A stretch of DNA of 6,439 nucleotides from Planctomycetia bacterium (lineage in GTDB: Bacteria > Planctomycetota > UBA11346): NCBI GenBank assembly GCA_005801395.1, contig SYDV01000540.1, positions 1 through 6,439 on the forward strand, written 5' to 3'. The notes beneath the pieces were generated by a model, which searched no databases, had not been told where the DNA came from, and was given only the letters and a program-made list of their open reading frames with translations. Positions 1 through 6,395 of the stretch are shown here, one piece after another (position 1 is the first letter of the stretch; each line of letters starts with the position of its first letter). A program made the position numbers and the translations under genes.

Positions 1-2059
1 CGCATTCTTAGCCAACATGAGTCATGAAATTCGCACACCCATGAATGGAATATTGGGCATGTTAGGATTATTATTGGATTCACCATTAGATGCAGAGACG
101 CGCGAATTTGCTGACACCGCGCGCTCGTCGGGCGAACATTTACTTACCATCATTAATGATATTCTCGACTTCTCAAAAATTGAAGCGGATCGCTTAGAAT
201 TAGAGCACATTGTCTTTGAATTACCGGTTTTGATTGAAGACACGGTGGCGTTATTTGCTGAACAGGCGCAAGGCAAAGGTTTAGAGTTAATTTGTTTCGT
301 CCATCCTAACGTGCCACTAGCAGTGCGCGGTGATCCGTCGCGTGTTCGACAGGTGTTGATTAACCTCATTGGTAACGCAGTAAAGTTTACTAAAAAAGGT
401 GAAGTGGTAATTCGCGTTGGCGTCGATGGTGATCCTGTTGGCGGCAGCACCGGTAAATTTAGGGCGCTGCCACAGGTGTCGTTGCCCGGCGTTATGGAAC
501 AAGCGCCAACAGTGCCAGTCGAATCAAGTGTGCATTTGCGGGTAACTGTCAGCGATACTGGCCCAGGTATTTCTCAAGAAGCGCAACCGCGCATGTTCCA
601 AGCATTTTCCCAAGCCGACTCATCAACGACGCGTCGTTTTGGTGGCACTGGTTTAGGGCTAGCTATTTCTCGGCATTTAGTCGAATTAATGAGTGGTCGA
701 ATTGGCTTTACGACGAGTGAAAATGGAACGGTGTTCTATTTCTCGATTACGCTTGGCATGCCAGATGCACCTGCCGAATCGCTGATGGTGCCGTCAAATT
801 TACAGGAATTGCGCATCTTAATAGTCGACGATAATCCTACCTGCCGCGATTTCTTATGTACACGTTTATTAGCGTGGGGATTAAAAGCCGAGGCAGTACC
901 GGATCCGGCGCAGGCGCTTCAGGTTTTACACGATGCGATGCTCCAATCGCCACCGGTATCGTTGGTTATGGTGGACCTGGAAATGCCAGGCATTGATGGG
1001 GTGGCCTTAGTGCGAGCAATTAAGCAAGACCCGGATTTAGCCGGTCTTCAGGTCGTGGCATTAACCACGTTGGTTAATCGTGCGCAATCGCAGGAAGCAA
1101 AACGTTTAGGAGTGGTGGCGACGCTGACGAAACCGGTGCGCTCGATTCCGATGCTCGATATTTTATTATCGGCAGTTGGTGCAGGCCATGACCCGATTGC
1201 GTCACCTGAACAAAATAAATTGATCGCGGCCGGTGTTCGTATTTTGGTTGCCGAGGATAATTTAGTGAATCGTCGATTGGCTTTGGCTCAGCTTAAACAA
1301 ATGGGAATTCATGCGGATGCTGTGTCCAATGGCCGCGAAGTCTTGCAAGTATTAGACCGCGCGACCTATGATTTAATTTTAATGGATGGTCAAATGCCAG
1401 AGTTAGATGGTTATTTGACCACTGCCGAGATTCGGCGTCGCGAAGCTGGTGATCGTCACACGATCATTATTGCTCTGACGGCAGATGCGCTGAGCGGAGA
1501 TCGAGAGCGCTGTCTGGCGATGGGCATGGATGATTACCTGTCTAAACCAGTGAAAACAGTGATGCTAAAAGATATTTTGCGTCGTTGGTTGCCAGGGTTG
1601 ACAGCGCCCGTAGTCGTGGCTAGAAGCAGTGACAGATTTGATGATTCAAGTGGCGTGCGCTCAGTGACCGAACGTCATGAGCGTCCTACCACTTGGCGCT
1701 TTCGTCGCCTGGTCCAGCGTGAGCACGGTTTAGACTCAGCGGTGATTGAAGACCTCGTTGCCCAGGGCGGAATTGAATTACTGAGCACGTTAAGCGAATC
1801 ACTGCGCCAAGAGGCGGCAAAACAGCTGCCCGTTTTGGCGCAGGCTTTATCAGCAGGAGATATTCCCACTGCCAGTGCCGCAGTACATGGCTTGAAGGGT
1901 GCAGCGTGGAGTTTAGGCCTGCGGGAGCTCGCCAGTGCGTGCATGGCGTTGGAGCATGCCATCGAAGTTGGCATGGCTGATACTGCGCGCTTGCATCAGG
2001 AGGCCGTGAAGGCCTACGTACGAGGGCAAGCGGGATTGGATGAGATTGTTAATGGGTAG
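1..2059 (+). CDS. Hybrid sensor histidine kinase, BarA-type (HisKA-HATPase-REC-REC-HPt), 5'-truncated by window edge
   Basis: The reading frame is open from base 2 ([16 protein letters not shown]), so the gene starts outside the window and the ATG at 17 is internal to the H-box. Counting that ATG as residue 1: phospho-accepting His at 3; HATPase N-box around 106-124 (N116, N120), G1 box DTGPG at 180-184, F/G2 boxes at 196-215 (GTGLGL). Receiver 1 spans about 265-385 with D271/D272, phospho-acceptor D320, T350 and K372. Receiver 2 spans about 406-525 with E413/D414, D457, T488 and K510. After an Arg-rich linker (about 535-565) comes a C-terminal HPt domain with HGLKG and phospho-His 624. All phosphorelay residues are intact, so a full His-Asp-His relay is expected, possibly with one receiver regulatory. 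The missing N-terminus should hold the membrane sensor, so the stimulus is unknown. BarA of the Gac/Rsm pathway has one receiver, so a second makes exact orthology uncertain. No cognate response regulator is visible. Confidence 0.95.
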   Translation, partial: AFLANMSHEIRTPMNGILGMLGLLLDSPLDAETREFADTARSSGEHLLTIINDILDFSKIEADRLELEHIVFELPVLIEDTVALFAEQAQGKGLELICFVHPNVPLAVRGDPSRVRQVLINLIGNAVKFTKKGEVVIRVGVDGDPVGGSTGKFRALPQVSLPGVMEQAPTVPVESSVHLRVTVSDTGPGISQEAQPRMFQAFSQADSSTTRRFGGTGLGLAISRHLVELMSGRIGFTTSENGTVFYFSITLGMPDAPAESLMVPSNLQELRILIVDDNPTCRDFLCTRLLAWGLKAEAVPDPAQALQVLHDAMLQSPPVSLVMVDLEMPGIDGVALVRAIKQDPDLAGLQVVALTTLVNRAQSQEAKRLGVVATLTKPVRSIPMLDILLSAVGAGHDPIASPEQNKLIAAGVRILVAEDNLVNRRLALAQLKQMGIHADAVSNGREVLQVLDRATYDLILMDGQMPELDGYLTTAEIRRREAGDRHTIIIALTADALSGDRERCLAMGMDDYLSKPVKTVMLKDILRRWLPGLTAPVVVARSSDRFDDSSGVRSVTERHERPTTWRFRRLVQREHGLDSAVIEDLVAQGGIELLSTLSESLRQEAAKQLPVLAQALSAGDIPTASAAVHGLKGAAWSLGLRELASACMALEHAIEVGMADTARLHQEAVKAYVRGQAGLDEIVNG

Positions 2060-2127
2060 AGGCGCGGCGTTTGTCCGGGGGATTTCCTACCTTTCACCGC
2101 GAAAAAGGCGACACATGCTACTCATCT

Positions 2128-2946
2128 ATGACTGTAGCCTCTGCCACTGATTTCCTTCGCGATCTGCACCACGAAGTGGCAAACCACGCGGGTATTGGTC
2201 ATTCGTTGCTGGGACGCATGGAATTGGATCCTAAGCGACGGGATGATTTTAAAATATTTTCAAGTCAACATTATCCATTAGTCGGAACCTTTACCCGTTA
2301 TTTAGAATTATTATTACTTAATGCCCCATCATCAGAGGCCAAGGTGTGGTTAGCAAAGGTATTGGTCGATGAATATGGGGAGCGTAGCGAAGGCCAAGAT
2401 CATGCAGCGCATTACCGAATTTTTATGCGCGCCTGCGGTTGGCAGGACTCAGAAATAGATCATGTGCGTTTGCATCCTGCGGTAACGACATTTATTGCAG
2501 AACACTTACGGCTTTGTACGGAAGAACCATTTTTGGTTGGCTTGGGTGCGGTAGGTCCAGGTCATGAATGGGCGATTCCCACCATGTTTGAAAATATTTT
2601 ACGCGGCTTGCGGCAAGCAGGGTTTGCAGAAAACGAAATTGAGTATTTTACCCTGCATACGTTACAAGACATCGACCATGCGGAGTGGCTCGAAGAAGCC
2701 TTAGCCAAATACGCCAATACTACCGAACAACAGGAACAAATTCGCCGTGGTTGTTTGCTGAGCCTTGCGGCTCGTGAGCGTTTATGGTGGGGCATTGCGG
2801 ATAAAATAAATGCTGGACGCATGCAGGCTCGCATGCCCTGGGCCAACAGTTCTACCAGCGGTAGTGAGCAAATTGAACTGACCAACAAAGAATTCCGTGC
2901 AGGCATTCATTTCTCCGTGCAGATTCCAGCTATAACTCGCGCATAG
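2128..2946 (+). CDS. CADD/PqqC-like heme-oxygenase-fold di-metal oxidase (iron-containing redox enzyme family)
   Basis: A 272-aa all-helical protein. Compared from memory with Chlamydia CADD (metal ligands E81, H88, E142, H174, D178, H181), it shows matching residues E82 in VDEYG, H92 in DHAAH, E147 in GHEWAIP, and H177/D181/H184 in FTLHTLQDIDH. The last three have exactly CADD spacing. This supports a di-iron or Fe/Mn oxygenase. Known relatives include CADD-type p-aminobenzoate synthases (also in Nitrosomonas) and other HDO enzymes. The Tyr and Lys that CADD consumes or requires (Y27, K152) appear to align with Leu (about 27-28) and Ile157, so pABA synthesis should not be assumed. The C-terminal tail of about 35 residues looks non-conserved. 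The ATG at 2128 is chosen because the family's first helix follows it directly; a TTG at 2071 would add 19 residues of no family character. No good Shine-Dalgarno precedes either start. The gene lies 68 bases after the kinase and 140 before the ferrochelatase, so co-transcription is possible. Confidence 0.82.
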   Translation: MTVASATDFLRDLHHEVANHAGIGHSLLGRMELDPKRRDDFKIFSSQHYPLVGTFTRYLELLLLNAPSSEAKVWLAKVLVDEYGERSEGQDHAAHYRIFMRACGWQDSEIDHVRLHPAVTTFIAEHLRLCTEEPFLVGLGAVGPGHEWAIPTMFENILRGLRQAGFAENEIEYFTLHTLQDIDHAEWLEEALAKYANTTEQQEQIRRGCLLSLAARERLWWGIADKINAGRMQARMPWANSSTSGSEQIELTNKEFRAGIHFSVQIPAITRA

Positions 2947-2982
2947 ACTTTTTTCTTATTGCTTCGATGGCAGATGAAGTTG

Positions 2983-3045
2983 CTCAATCGGCAAGTCTTG
3001 ATTGAGTCGATGTTGGCTATTTATCTTCGGATATCCTTGTCCGAA
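2983..3045 (+). promoter_or_regulatory. Two consecutive hairpins upstream of the ferrochelatase gene
   Basis: Seen directly: inverted repeat CTCAATC (2983-2989) / GATTGAG (3000-3006) with a 10-base loop, then TTCGGA (3026-3031) / TCCGAA (3040-3045) with an 8-base loop. Neither is followed by a T-run, so they are not intrinsic terminators. A weak promoter-like pair, TTGATT (2998-3003) and TTATCT (3021-3026) with a 17-base spacer, lies between them. They could be operators or leader structures for the ferrochelatase gene; the role is inferred only. Confidence 0.3.
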
Positions 3046-3086
3046 TAATGGTTGCTAGTTGGATGACATTTGTCAGCGTGCGCACC

Positions 3087-4046
3087 ATGACAGACGGCAT
3101 TTTACTACTCGGCTTCGGTGGTCCTACTCCTGGGTGTTGTGAACGGCGCGCGACCTGCCCTAAAACACCTGGCTGTGAAGCGGAATGCTTCGTTGCCGGA
3201 ATTTTAGGCGATAATCCTGCCCGTGCGACGCGGATTAAAGAAGTGACGGAGCATTATCACCACCTTGGTGGATTTAGTCCGTACAACGAATTAACCCAAC
3301 GTCAGGCAGATGCTTTGCAGCAAGAATTAACTCGGCGAGGCCGAGCGGTGACCATTGCCTGTGGTTTTCGTCATTGGTCACCGTGGTCTATTGATGGTTT
3401 GCGTGCGTTACATCATGCCGGTTGTTCACGTGCGATTGTATTAATTATGGCGCCGCATCAGTCGTCGGTTAGTTGGGATTGGTATTTAAAACATGCCGCC
3501 GAAGCCGCGGAGAAATTAGGCGCAGCCGCTCCGCCTATTGTGGGCGTGGTTCAACCGTGGTGGTTGGAACGTGGTTATATTAAAGCGACGGCGAATGCTG
3601 TACGCGATGCCATTATCGGGTGGACGCCAGAGCGATTTGCCGCCGCGTCATTAATATTTACCGCGCATGCTATTCCTCAGCCAGTAGAAACGACGTCGCC
3701 TTATCGCAAGCAATTTGCTGAAACTGCTGCCGCCGCCGCAAAAGAATTAGGCCATGACGAACACAGCATTGCCTTTCAGAGTCAGCCTGGTGATAGTAAA
3801 ATTCGTTGGTCTTCACCGACCATTGAACAAGCCATAGAAATCGCTCATCAACAAGGGAAGCGTGATGTTATTGTTCAAGCGGCAGGATTCTTAGTCGACC
3901 ACACGGAAGTGCTCTACGACCTTGATTATGAAGCGAAGGCCTTTGCCGATAAACTCGGAATAACTCTAACCCGCGCCCGTTGCGTACATGATGATCCGGT
4001 ATTTATTGCGATGTTAGCCGATCGGGTGGAGATGGCGCTTAAATAG
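3087..4046 (+). CDS. hemH: Ferrochelatase family protein with Cys-rich N-terminal segment
   Basis: A ferrochelatase-fold protein of 319 aa from the ATG at 3087, chosen because the first strand (GILLLGFGGP) follows within a few residues as in the family. ATGs at 3063 and 3048 would add 8 or 13 residues; none has a convincing ribosome site. The family inserts Fe2+ into protoporphyrin IX or coproporphyrin III. Signatures: catalytic His194 in FTAHAIP, acidic Glu274 in GFLVDHTEVLYDLD, HYHHLGGFSPYNELT around 56-70, and APHQSS around 122-127. The AYGTP Tyr that ligands iron in the Bacillus enzyme is Phe10 here. The porphyrin-lip region after strand 1 is replaced by a segment rich in Cys and Pro (C17, C18, C24, C30, C34) absent from textbook ferrochelatases; five cysteines in 18 residues could bind Zn or an Fe-S cluster. 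There is no C-terminal Cys cluster or membrane helix. The family is clear; whether the porphyrin substrate is protoporphyrin or coproporphyrin, or this is a paralogue with another role, is open. Confidence 0.85.
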   Translation: MTDGILLLGFGGPTPGCCERRATCPKTPGCEAECFVAGILGDNPARATRIKEVTEHYHHLGGFSPYNELTQRQADALQQELTRRGRAVTIACGFRHWSPWSIDGLRALHHAGCSRAIVLIMAPHQSSVSWDWYLKHAAEAAEKLGAAAPPIVGVVQPWWLERGYIKATANAVRDAIIGWTPERFAAASLIFTAHAIPQPVETTSPYRKQFAETAAAAAKELGHDEHSIAFQSQPGDSKIRWSSPTIEQAIEIAHQQGKRDVIVQAAGFLVDHTEVLYDLDYEAKAFADKLGITLTRARCVHDDPVFIAMLADRVEMALK

Positions 4047-4055
4047 GTTGGACTG

Positions 4056-4099
4056 GTCCGATGTCTGATCGCCTTCGGCTTGTCCGATGTCCGATGTCC
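4056..4099 (+). repeat. Short direct repeats of GTCCGATGTC
   Basis: GTCCGATGTC occurs at 4056-4065, and again at 4082-4091 and 4089-4098; the last two overlap as a tandem GTCCGAT duplication. It lies just downstream of the ferrochelatase stop. No function recognised; slippage or a decayed repeat is likely. Confidence 0.5.
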
Positions 4100-4147
4100 T
4101 GCGTGACTGATGATAGGTGCGAGCGTGGTTGGTTTTCTTGTGACTAC

Positions 4148-4186
4148 AAAAAATGCTGGAGCCATATGGGCTTCAGCATTTTTTTT
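4148..4186. terminator. Bidirectional intrinsic terminator
   Basis: Left arm TGCTGGAGCC (4154-4163), loop ATATG, right arm GGCTTCAGCA (4169-4178): a 10-bp stem with one G-T wobble. It is flanked by six A on the left (4148-4153) and eight T on the right (4179-4186), which extend the helix. The + strand T-run terminates the ferrochelatase transcript about 100 bases after its stop; the complementary run gives six U on the opposite strand, so it can work both ways. Confidence 0.9.
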
Positions 4187-4336
4187 AGTCGCAAAATAAA
4201 TCGAATACCAGCGATTAGTCCCAGGTGATTTGCACGAAGACTGCGCAAAGCGATGCCGATGATTGCGTTGGAATGAATCGTATGACGGTTAGAGCCTGCT
4301 GTTACGCGACTCAGATAAACGCAAACAGCCCACAGC

Positions 4337-4367
4337 TTGCACTCTACCCACGATGGGTATGGTAGAG
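4337..4367 (+). promoter_or_regulatory. Putative autoregulated promoter/operator of the toxin-antitoxin operon
   Basis: Seen directly: a perfect palindrome TACCCACGATGGGTA (4345-4359) inside a second inverted repeat CTCTACC (4342-4348) / GGTAGAG (4361-4367), giving several TACC/GGTA half-sites. TTGCAC (4337-4342) and TATGGT (4358-4363) could be -35 and -10 boxes, though the 15-base spacer is short. A transcript from there would start close to the proposed GTG start at 4370. HigA-type antitoxins repress their own operons through such sites. The palindrome is solid; the promoter boxes are a guess. Confidence 0.45.
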
Positions 4368-4369
4368 CC

Positions 4370-4717
4370 GTGGACTTCATTGAGGCACGCCCATTTTCAA
4401 AACGCCGACCTGATCTGATGACAGAGGCAGAATTTGATGCTCTCAAGCAGCATTTGGCGATGTATCCTGATGCGGGTGATCCGATTAAAGGGGCTGGCGG
4501 CATACGAAAAGTGCGGTGGGCGAACAGTCAACGCGGGAAGGGGAAACGCAGTGGGAGCCGAACGATTTATCTGCATGTCGATCAAGTGGACATCATTCAT
4601 TTGTTGACCATTTATGATCATGAAGAGCAGGACGACCTGAGCTCAAAGGAACGCAAAGAACTGGGTATTTACGCCCATGAGTTGAAAACACTCGCTAAAA
4701 AAGGACGACAGCCATGA
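4370..4717 (+). CDS. higB: Type II toxin, RelE/HigB family
   Basis: A 115-aa RelE-superfamily protein, expected to be a ribosome-dependent mRNA interferase. The GTG at 4370 is preferred because the product then begins DFIEARPFSKR, matching the usual RelE/HigB opening (short strand, then an F-x-K/R patch). A TTG at 4337 would add 11 residues lying over the operator palindrome. Family features: EFDALKQHLAMYPDAGDPIKGAGGIRKVRW (about 21-50), the basic glycine-rich loop with RGKGKRSGSR at 55-64, strand TIYLHV (65-70), then HLLTIYDHEEQDDLSSKERKEL (77-98). The position where relatives often carry KNE before DDL reads DHEEQ here, so a catalytic or charge change is possible. Its stop overlaps the next gene's start by 4 bases (ATGA), the usual coupling with the antitoxin. 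The toxin-first order is typical of HigBA. The start is uncertain; family and pairing are secure. Confidence 0.88.
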   Translation: MDFIEARPFSKRRPDLMTEAEFDALKQHLAMYPDAGDPIKGAGGIRKVRWANSQRGKGKRSGSRTIYLHVDQVDIIHLLTIYDHEEQDDLSSKERKELGIYAHELKTLAKKGRQP

Positions 4718-5025
4718 GTCGATTAATGGATGATTTACGTGAGTCAGTAGCGTCGGTGAAAGAACACTACGCTGGGAAAATTACTTTGCGTACAAGTACC
4801 GTGCCAAAACCTCGTCCCATCGCGATGTCTGGTAAGCGAGTGCGCAGTATTCGCAGTCGTGTTCATATGAGTCAGGAAGTGTTCGCTCGCTGCCTACATA
4901 CGTCACGTCGGACGATTGAAAAATGGGAGCAAGAATCCAGCACACCAACCGGTATGGCAGCGGCACTCCTCGCTTTAATTGACAAGCATCCTGAGATCGT
5001 CGCGGAATTAGTTTCAGTGGGGTAA
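4714..5025 (+). CDS. higA: HigA-type antitoxin with XRE helix-turn-helix
   Basis: A 103-aa protein with a helix-turn-helix of the Cro/C1 (XRE) type around residues 41-74: KRVRSIRSRVHMSQEVFARC, then TSRRTIEKWEQ as recognition helix. The N-terminal 40 residues (MSRLMDDLRESVASVKEHY and on) form a helix and a loop likely to cover the toxin, as in NadS/HigA2-like antitoxins. Its expected jobs are to neutralise the upstream RelE/HigB toxin and to repress the operon at the palindrome before it. The start is supported by AAGGA at 4701-4705, 8 bases upstream, and by the ATGA overlap with the toxin stop. No second domain and no truncation are seen. Confidence 0.88.
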   Translation: MSRLMDDLRESVASVKEHYAGKITLRTSTVPKPRPIAMSGKRVRSIRSRVHMSQEVFARCLHTSRRTIEKWEQESSTPTGMAAALLALIDKHPEIVAELVSVG

Positions 5026-5126
5026 TCAAGCGACATCTTGTCGGGACGTTTATCAGTTTGAGATCTATGCTTAATTAGTGACTGGCTTTATGAATCTTAT
5101 AATTTATGACTGTCCTGGTCTTTTTT

Positions 5127-5152
5127 CGCTGTCCGCCGCATGCTGGACAGCG
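5127..5152. repeat. Inverted repeat CGCTGTCC / GGACAGCG
   Basis: Perfect 8-base arms (5127-5134 and 5145-5152) separated by 10 bases (GCCGCATGCT). A T-run (5121-5126) precedes it on the + strand rather than following it, and no T-run follows on either strand, so it is not an intrinsic terminator. It may be an operator, a mobile-element target or an end. Confidence 0.5.
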
Positions 5153-5270
5153 GTGACGATTAGCCAGTAACGAATAACTGACCCACTCAAGTGAGCCAAG
5201 TCACATAAATCGTCGTAGAAAACACCATTTACACATTTCTCCACGTCTATCTTGCATCATAAGTGTGATT

Positions 5271-5350
5271 GGTAACCTTTCGATCACTATGGCTAAAGAC
5301 CGTGCCTGTCCTCTATATCAGCACAAGCCGTTAAGACCGGAGATCGAGGG
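5271..5350 (+). ncRNA. Bridge-RNA-like structured segment upstream of the PIN-like gene (copy A)
   Basis: Bases 5271-5308 match 6268-6305 upstream of the IS110 transposase at 30 of 38 positions without gaps, including CACTATG and AGACCGTGCCTG. Shared words then continue more loosely (ATATC-GC, CCGTT, ATCG, CTG). Possible fold: stem 1 pairs GGT (5271-5273) and CTTT (5277-5280) with AAAG (5295-5298) and ACC (5299-5301). Stem 2 pairs TCCTC (5309-5313) with GAGGG (5346-5350), plus ATC (5317-5319) with GAT (5342-5344), leaving a loop of about 22 bases. Stem 2 begins at the same alignment position as in the other copy but with different, still paired bases. Read as a relic or variant of an IS110 left-end bridge RNA; it could instead be a cis-acting leader of the gene that starts 3 bases later. 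Confidence 0.5.
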
Positions 5351-5353
5351 GCT

Positions 5354-6241
5354 GTGATTTCCGGCTACCTCATCGACAGCAATGCCACAGCATCGCCAGT
5401 GCTGCGTGCTCCAGGGATATTGCCAATCTACATCCCGGCATCCGTTATACTTGAAGCCTATAAACACGCGAACGTTTCGAAAAGTGTTGAAGAGTCTTTC
5501 GGCTTCCTACGAAGTGCACCCGATCGAGTCCATATCCTCCGAGACTTCGGCAGCATCTCGCAACTTGAGATCAACACCACTCGCAACCTGACTGCCGCAG
5601 CTGTGGTTGATCATGAGACCACAGAGAATTTTCAGCACGTTCTCCGCACTGGCATCGGTGCCTTCCACGACCAACACCAGACCGCCATTCAGCAGATTAA
5701 GCAACGGCAGGTGACCCTCGGGCATGGCCTCCTGAATACCGGTACGAACCGGACCATCGCCGCCAACATCACAGGTAACATACCTGAACGACTCCCCGAA
5801 CTACTACGGCAACGCTATTTGAACCGGTCACCGAACGCATGGCTCAATGATCCGATCGACAACGAACTTGTGGAAGCGGCAGCATTCTCGACTCGGCGCG
5901 AAACGTTCGCCTTTTTGGGACGGCGGGGCTTCCCCAAGACCCAACGTGACTGGTTCGTCCGCAAGAACCCGCTCTTGTTTCGCATCTTAGCTATCGGCTT
6001 TGTTCGGCGGTTCGTTAACGAATACGGCAACACCATGGCTAACTGGCAGCGCAACCCAGCCCAGCAGGAGTTCACCAACGAGCGCATCGACCTCGACGTT
6101 TGCGCTCTTTCATCCCTCTTTCGAACCGCAATTACGAACGACAAGAAGAACAGGATCTGCTTGCGCTACCTCCACCTGATCATGGAGATCAACGGTCGAA
6201 AGTTGCTCGCCCCAACTCGGGTTGATTATGCTGGATCATAG
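5354..6241 (+). CDS. Uncharacterised protein with PIN-like acidic signatures
   Basis: A 295-aa protein; I do not recognise the family. The N-terminus GYLIDSNATA (4-13) has the hydrophobic strand plus D8-x-N10 that opens PIN nuclease domains. PASVILEAYKHA (28-39) supplies a helix acid, E34. Near the C-terminus NERIDLDVCALSSLFRTAITNDKKN (242-266) gives D246/D248 and then T-N-D263, like the third and fourth PIN acids. Between these lie about 200 mostly helical, Arg-rich residues, far more than in an ordinary 130-aa PIN domain, so this would be a PIN with a large insertion or a PIN-like fold. RNase activity is inference only. No signal peptide or membrane helix is evident. The GTG at 5354 is chosen because the first strand follows directly; GGAG at 5339-5342 is the better ribosome site (11 bases upstream) and GAGGGG at 5346-5351 is too close. 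Codons ending in C dominate, unlike the kinase and ferrochelatase genes, suggesting transfer. It lies between two related IS110-like leader segments and has no obvious antitoxin partner. Confidence 0.6.
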   Translation: MISGYLIDSNATASPVLRAPGILPIYIPASVILEAYKHANVSKSVEESFGFLRSAPDRVHILRDFGSISQLEINTTRNLTAAAVVDHETTENFQHVLRTGIGAFHDQHQTAIQQIKQRQVTLGHGLLNTGTNRTIAANITGNIPERLPELLRQRYLNRSPNAWLNDPIDNELVEAAAFSTRRETFAFLGRRGFPKTQRDWFVRKNPLLFRILAIGFVRRFVNEYGNTMANWQRNPAQQEFTNERIDLDVCALSSLFRTAITNDKKNRICLRYLHLIMEINGRKLLAPTRVDYAGS

Positions 6242-6267
6242 ATGCCCCGCCACTAATCCGGACGAGG

Positions 6268-6371
6268 GGTAGTCTTCTGTTCACTATGAATACAGACCGT
6301 GCCTGCAGGATATCGGCCTCGCCACACTTCCGTTGCGATAATCGCTCCTGACAGCCGACGGCATTTGTCAG
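6268..6371 (+). ncRNA. Candidate IS110 bridge RNA (copy B)
   Basis: IS110-group elements encode a bridge RNA between the left end and the transposase; this segment is in that place. Possible fold: stem 1 pairs GGT (6268-6270) and CTGT (6277-6280) with ACAG (6292-6295) and ACC (6296-6298) around an 11-base loop. Stem 2 pairs CAGGA (6306-6310) and TATCG (6311-6315) with CGATA (6336-6340) and TCCTG (6346-6350), bulging ATCGC and enclosing a 20-base loop. Stem 3 pairs CTGACA (6348-6353) with TGTCAG (6366-6371), with an inner GCC-GAC-GGC hairpin; it overlaps stem 2 by 3 bases, so the two compete at the edge. Target- and donor-binding guides would lie in the loops but cannot be assigned without both element ends. 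Confidence 0.55.
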
Positions 6372-6383
6372 AGACTGGAACCC

Positions 6384-6390
6384 AAGGAGG
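6384..6390 (+). promoter_or_regulatory. Strong Shine-Dalgarno of the IS110 transposase
   Basis: AAGGAGG sits 5 bases before the ATG at 6396 and fixes the transposase start. It is the strongest ribosome site in the window. Confidence 0.85.
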
Positions 6391-6395
6391 TTTCC

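Larger units (their letters stand above)
4047..4369. other. Intergenic region between ferrochelatase and toxin-antitoxin genes
   Basis: A gap of 323 bases. It holds a small direct-repeat cluster (4056-4099), a strong bidirectional terminator (4148-4186) and the palindromic putative operator of the toxin-antitoxin genes (4342-4367). Bases 4187-4336 contain no gene I can support: a minus-strand frame runs through here but reads through the terminator and resembles no family I can name. Confidence 0.6.
5026..5353. other. Intergenic region between antitoxin and PIN-like gene
   Basis: A gap of 328 bases without a supportable gene. It contains a consensus -10-like TATAAT at 5098-5103 with only a poor -35 upstream, an 8-bp inverted repeat (5127-5152), and from 5271 the structured-RNA-like segment that abuts the PIN-like gene. 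The junction between native and foreign DNA probably lies here, but no direct repeats or boundary sequence could be identified. Confidence 0.5.

Noticed and set aside
22..1974. Minus-strand open frames within the kinase gene (22-450, 317-502, 1675-1974)
   Set aside because: They lie antisense to well-conserved kinase and HPt domains, show no family resemblance and are explained by the codon use of the real gene.
2562..2906. Minus-strand open frame within the CADD-like gene
   Set aside because: Antisense to the metal-ligand helices; composition is that of a shadow frame.
4056..4099. CRISPR-like array in the GTCCGATGTC repeats
   Set aside because: Repeats are only 10 bases, overlap each other and have no regular spacers.
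4144..4503. Minus-strand frame of 119 codons with LSRVTAG and NAIIGIALRS, superficially like a PAP2 phosphatase C-terminus
   Set aside because: It lacks the His and Asp arrangement of PAP2 motifs, overlaps the toxin gene antisense, and reads through the terminator; more likely a chance frame, though a decayed gene fragment cannot be fully excluded.
5120..5152. Intrinsic terminator at the inverted repeat after the antitoxin gene
   Set aside because: The T-run is on the wrong side of the hairpin for both strands.
5106..5156. ATG frame of 16 codons just after the TATAAT at 5098-5103
   Set aside because: Very short, no ribosome site, covers the inverted repeat; nothing supports translation.
5354..6241. 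Reading the PIN-like gene as a divergent IS110 transposase because of its leader
   Set aside because: It lacks the GID-type first strand and any Tnp_IS110 C-terminal motifs with the catalytic Ser; its acidic pattern fits a PIN-like domain better.
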